In this document: positions 35,999 to 46,060 of the stretch, piece after piece
Layout of the letters: each line of letters starts with the position of its first letter
Numbering within the stretch: position 1 is the stretch's first letter
NCBI RefSeq assembly: GCF_002104335.1
Contig: NZ_CP020867.1
Coordinates: forward strand, 806,001 to 870,000
Direction: 5' to 3'
DNA: 64,000 bases
Source: Campylobacter cuniculorum DSM 23162 = LMG 24588
Lineage (GTDB): Bacteria; Campylobacterota; Campylobacteria; Campylobacterales; Campylobacteraceae
Program-made: the position numbers and the translations under genes
Notes under the pieces: model-generated
What the model saw: the letters and a program-made list of their open reading frames with translations, nothing else
What the model was told of the DNA's origin: nothing
The model's database searches: none

Positions 35999-38065
35999 AT
36001 GGTCTTTAAAAAACAAGATTTAAATGAAGTTAAATTGATAAAAGATGAGCACAATAAATACAAATTTGCTCAAAAGAGCCTTCTTGAATGCATAAAAATC
36101 TATTTTTCTAAAAACCCGACAAAAGAAGAAATCTTAAACAATCTCAATGTTAAAATCAATGATGAATCAATCAATTTAGAAAATAGAATTGAAATGACAG
36201 AAAATAAAGTTTATATAATTTTAAGTGAAGATTTTGAGTGTGAGTATTTTGAAATTCAAAGCTCTTTAGAATTTGTAGAAGTAAAGATTTTTAACAGAAA
36301 AATTAAAGGCTTACTTATAGCTGCACGCAACGATGCTTTTGGCTCAAGAATGAGTGCTTTTGTAACAGCTATTTATTTTGCTAAAAAAACAGGTTTTAAA
36401 TTTGGTTTCGTGTGGCGAGCAAGAGTTAATAAGGATAGAGATGGAGTATTTTTAGAAAAAAAAGAAAATTTATTTGAAAAAGAATTTTTAGATGAGTTTG
36501 ATTACTCAAATGTTTTACCCCTTGGTGATACGAATGTATTATGTTTTAAAAGTCTAACCGAACTTGCTTTAAAACCTTATAAAAAACCTTGGGGTTCTTT
36601 TGTAATGAATTATTATATAGTAAATAAAACACATATTAGTGATCTTGATGAAACTGAATATAAGAAAGAATTCCAAGATATTTTTTTCAGCCTTCCTTTT
36701 AAAGCTCCTTACAAAAGCCAATTTCAATGTGCTAAAGACACAGCTTTGAATTTAGGATCTTTTGTTGCTATACATATGAGAGGTGGAGACAGTATAGAAA
36801 CAACATGGTATCGCAGTTTTATTTTTTCTCCTATAATTTATAAATACATTTTTCCTGTGGATTTAGCTATTTTTACTGCAAGACATTTTATAGAAAAAGG
36901 ATTTAAGGTTGTGCTTTTTTCAGCAGATTTAAAAGCAAGTTTAGCTGTAAAAGAATACTTAAAAGATGAAGTTTTAGATGAAAAATTTTTTATTGCTTCT
37001 GATTTTTCTGAAAATTTAAATGCAATGCAGGCTCAAATTTTTGAAGTTGTATTAATGTCAAAGGCAGAAAAGATTATTGCTAATCATTCCACTTATTCAA
37101 AATTTGCTGCACATTTAGGACAAGCAGAACTTTTAAATTTCAACACTTATTTTAATACAAAAGAACTTTACAATGCTTTTATTATCCCAAAATTGAAAGA
37201 TATTATTAATATTTCTTCTGTGCAAAAAACAGCAAGCTGTGCTTATGCTTATTTAATTGGTTTAAAACTTAATATTTCTTTCGAAGAAAAAATCAGACTT
37301 TTAAATTTAGGCTTAGAATTTGACACAAATAACAGTGCTTTTAGGGTAATGATACTTGATGAGTTTTTTAAAAAAGGATATTTGACAAGAGCAGAGCATT
37401 ATTTAAAAAATGTCATCAATGAATATTATGAAAATTTTATTTCCTCTCTTTTATCTAAACTTTGGGGTACCCATTCCACTTTTCAAAGTCAATTTATTTT
37501 TTATTTAAAAAATGCCACTCACAACACACCTTATATCTCTTTTGTTGCTGCTCAAATTGCAATCTTTAACAAAAATCAAAAACAAGCAAAACGATACATT
37601 CACTTAGCCTTGCAAAAAGAACCTTATCATGAACTTTTTTTAGAAACAGCGAGGACTTTAGGTTTAAAAGTTAATTTAAACAATATAAAAGCTCAAAATC
37701 CAATACCCCTCTATTATTCAGCCAAAGCAAGAATTCACAATCATCTTGCCTATAAATTAGGACAGAGTATGATAAAAAATTCTAAAACTTTTCTTTCTTA
37801 TATGAAAATGCCTTATATACTCATAGCTCTTAGTATAGCTCACAGAGAGGAACAAAAGATTAAATGTAATGATATTTTACCTCCTTTAGAAAGCTATCCT
37901 GATTACAAAGAAGCTCTAAAAGAAAAAGAATGTTTCACTTATAAACTAGGACTTGCTCTTATGAAAGCTCATAAAAAGTGGTATGGGGGGGGGTATTTAG
38001 TCTTTTTCTTTAAAGAATTGCCCAAATTAAAAGAAGAATTTAAAAGAAAAAAACATAAATTTTAA
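35999..38065 (+). CDS. putative fucosyltransferase-like glycosyltransferase with Campylobacter repeat tail
   Basis: 688 aa, no signal peptide. Residues 1-100 are unrecognised. From about 105, AARNDAFGSRMSAFVTAIYF resembles the first motif of GT11/NodZ-type fucosyltransferases. AIHMRGGDS (about 257) fits their HxRxGD donor motif, and IIANHSTYSKFAAHLG (about 358) their third motif. The C-terminal ~250 residues look helical and TPR-like, ending in two related units: LAYKLGQSMIKNSKTFLSYM and FTYKLGLALMKAHKKWYGGGY. A G9 run encodes the GGG. One base gained or lost would end the protein soon after the tract, removing about 25 residues. The likely role is surface glycan modification; donor and acceptor are unknown. 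Confidence 0.75.
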   Translation: MVFKKQDLNEVKLIKDEHNKYKFAQKSLLECIKIYFSKNPTKEEILNNLNVKINDESINLENRIEMTENKVYIILSEDFECEYFEIQSSLEFVEVKIFNRKIKGLLIAARNDAFGSRMSAFVTAIYFAKKTGFKFGFVWRARVNKDRDGVFLEKKENLFEKEFLDEFDYSNVLPLGDTNVLCFKSLTELALKPYKKPWGSFVMNYYIVNKTHISDLDETEYKKEFQDIFFSLPFKAPYKSQFQCAKDTALNLGSFVAIHMRGGDSIETTWYRSFIFSPIIYKYIFPVDLAIFTARHFIEKGFKVVLFSADLKASLAVKEYLKDEVLDEKFFIASDFSENLNAMQAQIFEVVLMSKAEKIIANHSTYSKFAAHLGQAELLNFNTYFNTKELYNAFIIPKLKDIINISSVQKTASCAYAYLIGLKLNISFEEKIRLLNLGLEFDTNNSAFRVMILDEFFKKGYLTRAEHYLKNVINEYYENFISSLLSKLWGTHSTFQSQFIFYLKNATHNTPYISFVAAQIAIFNKNQKQAKRYIHLALQKEPYHELFLETARTLGLKVNLNNIKAQNPIPLYYSAKARIHNHLAYKLGQSMIKNSKTFLSYMKMPYILIALSIAHREEQKIKCNDILPPLESYPDYKEALKEKECFTYKLGLALMKAHKKWYGGGYLVFFFKELPKLKEEFKRKKHKF
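37985..37993 (+). repeat. G9 tract inside the fucosyltransferase-like gene
   Basis: Nine G encode Gly-Gly-Gly close to the C-terminus. The homologous place in the relic at 21747-21950 reads AAAGGTGGA (KGG), so the tract seems to have grown from an ordinary coding triplet set. Confidence 0.9.
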
Positions 38066-38607
38066 AACAACAATATAAAAATCAAAGAAACAAAAAAATC
38101 AAAAGAATTTCTAAAAATTTGGATAATTCTTTTATCTAAATTTTAATTTAATCAATCAATCTTATTTTTAAAGCTTATAAAATAAGATTGAAATTTAAAC
38201 CTTGATTTAAAAATAAATTTTTAAAGTCTTAGAATAAGATAGAGTTAAAATGATTTAATTGATTTTTCTTTCATATAAATCAATTTTGATGTATCAATAG
38301 AATATGAATGAGATGTTAAATAAATTCTTTAAATGATTTTAAGAATTTAAATTATCAAATTCTTTTTAATCCTTTGCTTTATTTATCAAAGACATTATTG
38401 ATAAAAACAATATTTTATTCATTTCTTAATAAAAAGAATATTTAAAGATATGTAATAATAAATAAATTATCTCTTTTTTATCACAGATTAAAACCTTATA
38501 TCAAGTGTTTTTTTAAAGATGAATTTTTATTTAATACAAATCATAAATTCATATGAATACTAAAAAATTCAATTTCACATATCACTTAAACATTTGATAG
38601 AGTTTTC
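38066..38607. other. gene-poor gap between the glycosyltransferase gene and eda
   Basis: About 540 bp, very AT-rich, with no plausible gene on either strand. The only structure noted is the hairpin at 38156-38191. Confidence 0.5.
38156..38191. repeat. 13-bp perfect hairpin
   Basis: TCAATCTTATTTT (38156-38168) and AAAATAAGATTGA (38179-38191) around a 10-nt loop. It could end transcripts from either side, but no U tract follows on the plus strand, so a terminator role is only possible. Confidence 0.6.
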
Positions 38608-39237
38608 CTATAAATTCTTGGTTAATTTTAAACTTTGAGATGTGAGTTGAGATATTTTTTGCCATTCTTTGCGTAAAACAAGCTCTTTTGGGGTGAGCCA
38701 AGAACCTCCTATACAAATGACATTATCAAGTTTTAAATATTCTTTCATATTATCGATGCTAATTCCTCCTGTGGGACAAAATTTAATGTCTTTAAAAGGA
38801 CCAGAAAAAGATTTTAGCATATTGACTCCCCCTGCAGCTTGAGCAGGAAAGAATTTCAAAGTGTCAAATCCAAATTCCAAAGCAAGCATCAATTCTCCAG
38901 CACTAGCAATACCGGGAATGAAAGGGAGATTAAATTTCTTTAAAGCTGTGGCAAAAATGGTATTAAGCCCCGGACTTATCCCAAATTTCGCTCCTGCTTT
39001 GATTGCGAGTTCAAGCTGATGAGCATTGAGTATCGTTCCAGCTCCCACAACAAGCTCTGGTAATTCTTTACTGATTGATTCAATGGCCTTTAAGGCTTCT
39101 TTAGTACGAAGTGTGATTTCTAAAACCTTAGCACCTCCGTCCATTAAAGCCTTAGCTAAATCCACACTAAGACTTACATCTTCAATGGTTATTACAGGGA
39201 TAATCTTACTCAATCCTAAAATTTCTCTTGCTTTCAT
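38608..39237 (-). CDS. eda: KDPG aldolase (Entner-Doudoroff)
   Basis: Cleaves 2-keto-3-deoxy-6-phosphogluconate to pyruvate and glyceraldehyde 3-phosphate. It is 209 aa. The Schiff-base Lys is in TLKFFPAQAAGG (about residue 130), the catalytic Glu is in VLEITLRT, and FCPTGGI is the phosphate site. The start is one of three consecutive possible codons; ATG 39237 has the best spacing to AAGGA, which overlaps the edd stop. It is in one operon with edd. Confidence 0.95.
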   Translation of the reverse strand: MKAREILGLSKIIPVITIEDVSLSVDLAKALMDGGAKVLEITLRTKEALKAIESISKELPELVVGAGTILNAHQLELAIKAGAKFGISPGLNTIFATALKKFNLPFIPGIASAGELMLALEFGFDTLKFFPAQAAGGVNMLKSFSGPFKDIKFCPTGGISIDNMKEYLKLDNVICIGGSWLTPKELVLRKEWQKISQLTSQSLKLTKNL

Positions 39238-39246
39238 CATCAATCC

Positions 39247-41049
39247 TTATGCGAAATATCCGCCAAAACTCATAGCTCCTGTTTCTGCACTCGAGCTTTG
39301 CGTCCTAAAACCGGAAAAAAGTTCTTTACCACAACCAAAATTTTTTATGTTTTTAAGTTTTTTTGGCTTTCTTTGCATCCATTTTTTTTCATCGATTAAA
39401 ACTTCAAGTTTGCCATTTCGAGCGTCTAAAATAATCTCATCTCCATTTTTAATCTTAGAAATATTGCCACCTAGCAAGGCTTCCGGACTCATATGAATGG
39501 CGGCAGGGACCTTACCTGAAGCTCCAGACATTCTGCCATCGGTTATTAATGCAACCTTAAAGCCTTGATCTTGTAAAATTCCTAAAATAGGGGTTAATTT
39601 ATGCAATTCAGGCATACCATTTGACCTTGGACCTTGAAAAGGAAGCACAGCAATAAAATCCCTTTGTAATTGCTTTTTATGAAAACTTTCTAAAAATTCT
39701 TGTTGAGAATGAAAAACCAAAGCTGGAGCTTTTATCATTTGATGCTCTTCTTTTACAGATGAAATTTTAATCACAGCTCTGCCTATGTTTCCATCTAAAA
39801 TTTTTACCCCTCCATCTTTAGAAAAGGGATTTTCAACCGGTCTTAAAATGTTTTCATCTTTGCTTGTATCTACGCTTTCTTGATAAATGATCGCACCATT
39901 GATTAAATAAGGTTCTTTTGTATAAGTATGCATATCTTTACCCATTATAGTATCCACATCTTCGTGCAAAAGCCCTTCTTTTAAAAGCTCTTTAATGACA
40001 AATCCTAAACCTCCCGTAGCCTGAAACTGATTGACATCGGCTTTACCATTAGGATAAACTCTTGCAAGAAGCGGGGTCATATTAGAAATGGCATCAAAAT
40101 CATCCCAATTGATAATAATCCCAGCGGCTCTAGCAATGGCGACAAGATGTATAGTGTGATTTGTAGAACCACCTGTTGCCATAAGCCCTACTATGGCATT
40201 GACGATATTTTTTTCACTCAAAAGCTTTGCAAGAGGTTTAACTTCATTTGTAACCATATGTTTTGCGGCTTGTTTAACCAAAGCTTCTCTTAGAGGAGTG
40301 TTTGGATTGACAAAGGCGGAATTAGGTAGATGAAGTCCCATAAATTCCATCATCATTTGATTTGAATTTGCTGTTCCATAAAAGGTGCAAGTGCCTACAT
40401 CGTGATAGGATTTCATCTCGCTTTCTAAAAGTTGGTCTCTGCTAATCTTTCCCTCTGCAAAGAGCTGACGTGCCTTTGACTTTTCATCATTTGAAATGCC
40501 ACTTGTCATAGGACCTGATGGGACAAAAATACTTGGCAAATACCCAAAACTTAAAGCACCTATTAAAAGACCCGGAACGATTTTATCACACACGCCTAAA
40601 TAAAAAGCTCCGTCAAAAACATTATGAGAAAGGGCTATGGCTGTGCTCATGGCAATTACATCACGAGAAAAAAGAGACAATTCCATTCCTTCATAACCTT
40701 GAGTGATTCCATCGCACATTGCTGGCACTCCTCCTGCAAATTGTGCATAGGCTCGATGAATTAAAAGCTCTTTTTTGATAATATCGGGAAAAAATTTCAA
40801 GGGTTGATGAGCCGAAAGCATATCATTATAAGCTGAAATTATGGCGAAATTTAATCCTTTATTTTCTTTGATTTTATCCTTAATATGAGATGGAATACTC
40901 GCATAAGCATGGGCTAAATTTGCACAAGCTAAATCTTTTCTGTGAATTTTTTTTTCATAATTTTGCATACGCTTTAAATAAGCTTGTCTTGTTTTTCTGC
41001 TCCTATTGACAATCTTTTCTGTAATTTTTAAGAGTTTTTTTTGTGCCAT
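39247..41049 (-). CDS. edd: 6-phosphogluconate dehydratase
   Basis: Dehydrates 6-phosphogluconate to KDPG, an oxygen-sensitive [4Fe-4S] enzyme. At 600 aa it has normal length. Cluster cysteines are in GVPAMCDGITQG, YLGVCDKIVPG and DVGTCTFYGTANSNQ, and VALITDGRMSGASGKVPAAI lies in the C-terminal third. It must have 6-phosphogluconate from zwf and pgl, which lie divergently 136 bp away. Most Campylobacter lack this gene. Confidence 0.96.
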   Translation of the reverse strand: MAQKKLLKITEKIVNRSRKTRQAYLKRMQNYEKKIHRKDLACANLAHAYASIPSHIKDKIKENKGLNFAIISAYNDMLSAHQPLKFFPDIIKKELLIHRAYAQFAGGVPAMCDGITQGYEGMELSLFSRDVIAMSTAIALSHNVFDGAFYLGVCDKIVPGLLIGALSFGYLPSIFVPSGPMTSGISNDEKSKARQLFAEGKISRDQLLESEMKSYHDVGTCTFYGTANSNQMMMEFMGLHLPNSAFVNPNTPLREALVKQAAKHMVTNEVKPLAKLLSEKNIVNAIVGLMATGGSTNHTIHLVAIARAAGIIINWDDFDAISNMTPLLARVYPNGKADVNQFQATGGLGFVIKELLKEGLLHEDVDTIMGKDMHTYTKEPYLINGAIIYQESVDTSKDENILRPVENPFSKDGGVKILDGNIGRAVIKISSVKEEHQMIKAPALVFHSQQEFLESFHKKQLQRDFIAVLPFQGPRSNGMPELHKLTPILGILQDQGFKVALITDGRMSGASGKVPAAIHMSPEALLGGNISKIKNGDEIILDARNGKLEVLIDEKKWMQRKPKKLKNIKNFGCGKELFSGFRTQSSSAETGAMSFGGYFA

Positions 41050-41135
41050 TTTCTCTCCAAAATATTCTATATAATTTTTATATTGATATTTTATTTTAAA
41101 TAAAAATTACTAAATAATAGCTTTAAATTGTAACC

Positions 41136-41150
41136 TTTTTTTGCTATAAA
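41136..41150 (+). promoter_or_regulatory. putative zwf promoter
   Basis: TTTTTTTGCTATAAA at 41136-41150: a T run, TGC and TATAAA form an extended -10 of the Campylobacter sigma-70 type, 36 bases before ATG 41186. Confidence 0.55.
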
Positions 41151-41185
41151 TATTATTTATAACAAAAAAATATTTAGGAAATTTT

Positions 41186-42586
41186 ATGCAAAATTTTGAT
41201 TTTATTTTATTTGGTGCAACGGGAGATTTGGCAATGAGAAAGATTTTTCCTTCTCTTTATCAAGCTTATTACGATGGATTGCTTTCTTTAGAGGGTAAAA
41301 TTATTGCTACAAGTCGCACAAAATTTGGTCGAAAAGATTTTTTAAAACGTTTAGAAACTCAATCCAAAATTCATATAAAAAATTATGATGAAAAAAAATG
41401 GGAAGAATTTACACACAATATTTATTATTTAAGTATAAATATAAATGAAGTGAAAGAATTTAATCTTTTAAATCAACAGCTTAGTAAAAATAGCAAGAAT
41501 ATCATCATTTATTTTTCAATATCTCCTGAATTTTTTATCCAAGCTTGTGAAAATTTAACCCTTGTAGGACTTAACGATAAAAGGGTTAAAATAGTGCTTG
41601 AAAAGCCTTTGGGTATGGACTTAAAATCTTGCTGTGAGATTAATGAAAAAATTTCAAAATTCTACAAAGAAACTCAAATTTATAGGATTGATCATTATTT
41701 GGGAAAAGAGAGTGTTAGAAATATTCTAACGTTAAGGGCGTTTAATCCTATTTTTCAAGCTTTATGGAATAAAAAATACATTCAATGCATAGAAATTAGC
41801 GTTTTTGAAACCTTAGGAGTGGAAAATAGAGGAGAATTTTACGACCATACAGGAGCTTTAAGAGATATGTTGCAAAACCATATTCTACAAATTCTTTCTT
41901 TAATTGCAATGAAAATTCCTAAAAATTTTGATGCTAATTCTATAAGAAAAGCAAAACTTAAAATTCTAAAAAGCCTTAAACCTCTAAAAATTGATACTTT
42001 AAACAAGCAAGTTATAAGGGCTCAATATGTTAAAAATGAAGAATTTAAGTCCTATTTGGAAGAAAAAAACATCAAAGCAAAGAGTCAAACAGAAACCTTT
42101 GTAGCTTTAAAAGCGGAATTGATGAATAAAACTTGGCAAGGAGTGCCATTTTACTTAAGAACAGGTAAAAGAATGGCTGAGTCTTTTGCCCATATTGTTA
42201 TATCTTTTAAAAATAAAAAAAATACAGCAAATGACATCAATAAATTAATCATTTCTTTACAGCCTCATCATCGAATTTCTTTTGAAATGAATATTAAAAA
42301 AATAGAAAGCGATACGGACTTTGAAACTAAAATTCTTAATTTAAATTTAAATCATAATTCAACCATGCAGTCTTATGAAAGACTCATCCTTGATATTATC
42401 GAATCTAATCCCGCTTCTTTTAACCATAAAGAAGAGCTTGAAGCCGCTTGGAAATGGGTGGATTCTATACTGAAAAATTGGAAAAATAAAAAGAGCGAAT
42501 TATTCTTTTATCCTGCTAAAAGTTGGGGTCCAAAGCAAGCCTTTGAATTGATTGAAAAAGATGGTTGCGAGTGGTATAATATTTAA
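41186..42586 (+). CDS. zwf: glucose-6-phosphate dehydrogenase
   Basis: Oxidises glucose 6-phosphate to 6-phosphogluconolactone. It is 466 aa. The coenzyme motif FGATGDLAMRKIFPSL is at the N-terminus, and the active-site peptide RIDHYLGKESVRN is about residue 164. FYLRTGKRM (about 317) completes the signature. First gene of the plus-strand arm zwf-pgl-glk-pgi-gluP. A 157-bp gap separates it from pgl, so pgl may also have its own promoter. Confidence 0.95.
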   Translation: MQNFDFILFGATGDLAMRKIFPSLYQAYYDGLLSLEGKIIATSRTKFGRKDFLKRLETQSKIHIKNYDEKKWEEFTHNIYYLSININEVKEFNLLNQQLSKNSKNIIIYFSISPEFFIQACENLTLVGLNDKRVKIVLEKPLGMDLKSCCEINEKISKFYKETQIYRIDHYLGKESVRNILTLRAFNPIFQALWNKKYIQCIEISVFETLGVENRGEFYDHTGALRDMLQNHILQILSLIAMKIPKNFDANSIRKAKLKILKSLKPLKIDTLNKQVIRAQYVKNEEFKSYLEEKNIKAKSQTETFVALKAELMNKTWQGVPFYLRTGKRMAESFAHIVISFKNKKNTANDINKLIISLQPHHRISFEMNIKKIESDTDFETKILNLNLNHNSTMQSYERLILDIIESNPASFNHKEELEAAWKWVDSILKNWKNKKSELFFYPAKSWGPKQAFELIEKDGCEWYNI

Positions 42587-42743
42587 TTTTTAATATATAA
42601 TAAAAAAAATAAATAATGTGAAATTTTGAAACATTTTTTAATTTTTTAGAATTCCAAACTATAAATAAATCATAATTTTATATATTTTTTATATATTTTT
42701 GTTAAGATTTGAAATAAACAATGTATTTGGGAGTGATTTTACA

Positions 42744-43430
42744 ATGGCATTTAGAATTTACGAATTTGAGAATTCTGAACTATGTGAAGATTCTTTGGTG
42801 GAAACTCTAAGCAGTTCAATTAAAGATTATATATCTCAAAAAGGGTTTATCAATTTAGCATTTTCAGGCGGTAAATCTCCTATTAATTTATTTGTAAAAT
42901 TAAGCAAAGCGGATTTAAATTGGCAAAAATGCAATATTTCTTTAGTGGATGAAAGAATTTTGCCACAAAGTCATACAGAGAGCAATGCTGGGCTTGTTGA
43001 AAAATATTTTTTACAAAATAAAGCAAAATTGGCACAATTTAATCCTTTGATTAAAAATTTTAATGAAAATTTAAACAGCAATGATTTCGTAGAATCTGCA
43101 AATTCTTTTTATCAGCAACCCGATTTAGCTGTGCTTGGAATGGGTCTTGATGGACATACTGCATCTTTATTTCCTAAGGCAAAAGAATTTGCAAACGCCC
43201 TTAAATGTGTGCAAAATATAGTTCTTATAAATCCTACTGAAGCTCCTTATCAAAGATTGTCTATGAGTTTAAATGCTTTGCAATCTTGCAAAAAACTTTT
43301 TTTATTCATTATAGGAAAAGATAAAAAAGAGGTTTTTGATAGAGCGAGTTTGAAAGAAAATGCTGATTTTCCCATTTCATTTATACTTCATTCAAGAAAG
43401 GTTCAATGCGATGTCTATTACTCAAAATAA
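42744..43430 (+). CDS. pgl: 6-phosphogluconolactonase
   Basis: Hydrolyses the lactone made by zwf. It is 228 aa from ATG 42744; GGGAG at 42729-42733 supports this start rather than the longer frame from 42699. [28 protein letters not shown] and [14 protein letters not shown] are family signatures (DevB/SOL type). It overlaps glk by 20 bp. Confidence 0.92.
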   Translation: MAFRIYEFENSELCEDSLVETLSSSIKDYISQKGFINLAFSGGKSPINLFVKLSKADLNWQKCNISLVDERILPQSHTESNAGLVEKYFLQNKAKLAQFNPLIKNFNENLNSNDFVESANSFYQQPDLAVLGMGLDGHTASLFPKAKEFANALKCVQNIVLINPTEAPYQRLSMSLNALQSCKKLFLFIIGKDKKEVFDRASLKENADFPISFILHSRKVQCDVYYSK

Positions 43431-44400
43431 TTCTTATCCGAGACTTTTAGCTGATATTGGAGGTACAAATGCGAGATTTGCCCTTGAAAGAGCACAGAAT
43501 CAAATCGAGCATATTGAGGTCCTTGCTTGTAACGATTATGATACTGTTGTTGATGCTGTGAAAGCTTATTTAGCAAAACTTGGCAATCCTAGAGTTAAGC
43601 TCGGTGCATTTGCTATTGCAAATCCTGTTATAGGTGATTGGGTGCAAATGACAAATCATCATTGGGCGTTTTCTATCGAAACAACAAAACAAGCATTGGA
43701 TTTAGATATTTTAATCCTTATCAATGATTTTACAGCACAAGCCTATGCTATCAGCAAAATGTCAGATGAATATCTTATGCAAGTTGGAGGCACTTTGCAA
43801 GATATTTGTGCTCCAAAAGTTGTTTTAGGTCCGGGTACCGGGCTTGGTGTGAGTGGTTTAATCCCTTGCGATGATGGAGCTTATATTGCTTTAGCGGGAG
43901 AGGGTGGTCATGTCAGTTTTGCTCCTTTTGACGATACAGAAATTATGATATGGCAATATGCAAAGAAAAAATACGGGCACGTTTCAGCTGAACGTTTTTT
44001 AAGTGGTTCTGGACTTGTTTTAATTCATGAAGCCTTAGCAAATAGAGAAGGCATCAAAACCCCAAAAATGACTCCTAAACTCATTAGCGAACAAGCTCTT
44101 AGTGGGGAATCTCCTCTATGTCGCTTAACTTTAGATATATTTTGTGCTATGTTAGGAACCTTATCTTCTAATTTAGCCTTGATACTTGGAGCAAGATCTG
44201 GAGTTTATTTATGTGGAGGCATTATCCCAAGATTTATTGACTATTTTAAGACCTCTCCGTTTAGAGTACGTTTTGAGAATAAAGGCAGATTTGATGCTTA
44301 TTTAGCTGCTATACCTGTTTATGTCGTTTTGGCAAAATATCCCGGAATCAGCGGAGTAGCAGTGGCTTTGGATAATTATTTAAAAAAACAAAGGCAATAA
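43411..44400 (+). CDS. glk: glucokinase
   Basis: Phosphorylates glucose that gluP brings in. At 329 aa it is an E. coli Glk-type enzyme, not [17 protein letters not shown] at the N-terminus, [13 protein letters not shown] in the middle and [14 protein letters not shown] with the sugar-binding residues. ATG 43411 lies inside the pgl end; the long frame from 43360 adds a hydrophobic leader not seen in the family. AAAGG upstream. Confidence 0.94.
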   Translation: MSITQNNSYPRLLADIGGTNARFALERAQNQIEHIEVLACNDYDTVVDAVKAYLAKLGNPRVKLGAFAIANPVIGDWVQMTNHHWAFSIETTKQALDLDILILINDFTAQAYAISKMSDEYLMQVGGTLQDICAPKVVLGPGTGLGVSGLIPCDDGAYIALAGEGGHVSFAPFDDTEIMIWQYAKKKYGHVSAERFLSGSGLVLIHEALANREGIKTPKMTPKLISEQALSGESPLCRLTLDIFCAMLGTLSSNLALILGARSGVYLCGGIIPRFIDYFKTSPFRVRFENKGRFDAYLAAIPVYVVLAKYPGISGVAVALDNYLKKQRQ

Positions 44401-44401
44401 A

Positions 44402-46060
44402 ATGAAAGCTTTTAATGAATTAAATTCCTACAAAGAACTTCAAAAACATTTTGATGAAATTAAACATATGCATATGCGAGAAATGTTTGAACATGATCCT
44501 AAACGTTATCAAAGGTATTTTAGTCATATTGGGGGAATTAGACTTGATTATTCTAAAAATAGAATCACAGATAAAACTATGACTCTTTTAGAGAATTTGG
44601 CTCAAGAATGCTCTTTAAGAGAAAAAATTCAGCAAATGTTTCAAGGAAAAAAGATTAACAATACAGAAAACAGAGCCGTTTTGCATACAGCTTTAAGAAA
44701 TAAAGGCAAGACTTGCATTATGGTTGATGGGATTGATATTATGCAAAATGTCCATTCTGTTTTGGATAAAATGAGTCAATTTTCAGATTCTATTCGTATA
44801 GGCTCTTGGCTTGGTTATACAAATCAAATCATTACAGATATTGTAAATATAGGCATAGGTGGTTCAGACTTAGGGGCATTAATGGTTTGTAAGGCTCTTG
44901 AAAATTATGGTCATCCGCGTTTAAATATGCATTTTGTTTCTAATGTTGATGGGGTCCAGTTGCAAAAAGTTTTAAATCACATCCATCCTGAAACCACTTT
45001 ATTTATCATAGCTTCTAAAACCTTTTCCACTCAAGAAACATTAACAAATGCTCTTACAGCTAGAAAATGGTTTTTAAATCATTCTTTAGATGAAAAATTT
45101 ATTTCCAAACATTTTGTTGCTGTATCAACAAATAAAGAAGCGGTCAAAGAATTTGGAATCGATGAAAATAATATGTTTGAATTTTGGAATTGGGTCGGGG
45201 GACGCTACAGCCTTTGGTCTTCTATAGGTTTGTCTATTATGATATATTTGGGCAGGGAAAATTTTGATTCTTTGCTCGAAGGAGCGTATTTAATGGATGA
45301 ACATTTTTATAATGCAGATTTTAAAGACAATATGCCTGTGATTTTAGCTTTGCTTGGGATTTGGTATATCAATTTTTTTGATGCAGGAAGTCATTTGATT
45401 GCACCTTATGACCAGCATTTGCGTTATTTTTCTAAATTCATTCAGCAACTTGATATGGAAAGCAATGGCAAACAAGTGAGAAAAAATGGACAAAAGGTTG
45501 AGTATGATACAGGTCCTATTATTTGGGGTGATTTGGGAATTAATTCCCAACATGCTTTTTTTCAACTTTTACATCAAGGAACGCATTTAAGTCCTATAGA
45601 TTTGATTGTTTCTTTAAGTAAAAAGGGGAATTTGCCGGGTCATCATGAAATTTTATTGAGTAATGTTTTTGCTCAAGCTCAAGCTTTTATGAAAGGCAAA
45701 ACATATGATGAAGTTTGCATTCAAATGCGTCAAAATGGGATAGAAGAGCAAGAAATTCAAAGACTTGCACCCCATAAGGTCTTTTCAGGAAATCGACCGA
45801 GTAATATGATATTGCTTGATGAAATTTGTCCTCAAAATATCGGAGCCTTAATTGCACTCTATGAGCATAAAATTTTTGTTCAAGGAGTGATTTGGGATAT
45901 TAATAGTTTTGATCAATGGGGTGTTGAGCTTGGCAAAGAATTAGCCAAAGACATTTTAGATGAATTTAAAGGAGGTGAAGAAAGCAAAAAACACGATAGT
46001 TCTACAAAAAATCTTATTCAAATTTATAAAAATTTTAATTCAAATCTAAAGGAGAAATAA
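44402..46060 (+). CDS. pgi: glucose-6-phosphate isomerase (island copy)
   Basis: Interconverts glucose 6-phosphate and fructose 6-phosphate. It is 552 aa. [13 protein letters not shown] (about 202), [17 protein letters not shown] (about 257) and DQWGVELGK near the end are family motifs. Its copy in Entner-Doudoroff islands usually exists next to a second chromosomal pgi for gluconeogenesis; whether that is so here cannot be seen. It starts 1 base after the glk stop and ends on the gluP ATG. Confidence 0.95.
   Translation: MKAFNELNSYKELQKHFDEIKHMHMREMFEHDPKRYQRYFSHIGGIRLDYSKNRITDKTMTLLENLAQECSLREKIQQMFQGKKINNTENRAVLHTALRNKGKTCIMVDGIDIMQNVHSVLDKMSQFSDSIRIGSWLGYTNQIITDIVNIGIGGSDLGALMVCKALENYGHPRLNMHFVSNVDGVQLQKVLNHIHPETTLFIIASKTFSTQETLTNALTARKWFLNHSLDEKFISKHFVAVSTNKEAVKEFGIDENNMFEFWNWVGGRYSLWSSIGLSIMIYLGRENFDSLLEGAYLMDEHFYNADFKDNMPVILALLGIWYINFFDAGSHLIAPYDQHLRYFSKFIQQLDMESNGKQVRKNGQKVEYDTGPIIWGDLGINSQHAFFQLLHQGTHLSPIDLIVSLSKKGNLPGHHEILLSNVFAQAQAFMKGKTYDEVCIQMRQNGIEEQEIQRLAPHKVFSGNRPSNMILLDEICPQNIGALIALYEHKIFVQGVIWDINSFDQWGVELGKELAKDILDEFKGGEESKKHDSSTKNLIQIYKNFNSNLKEK

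Noticed and set aside
35343-38607. tRNA-associated integrative element
   Set aside because: No integrase or excisionase gene and no direct repeat of a tRNA 3' end near the far side. The two Lys tRNAs are a gene duplication, not att sites.
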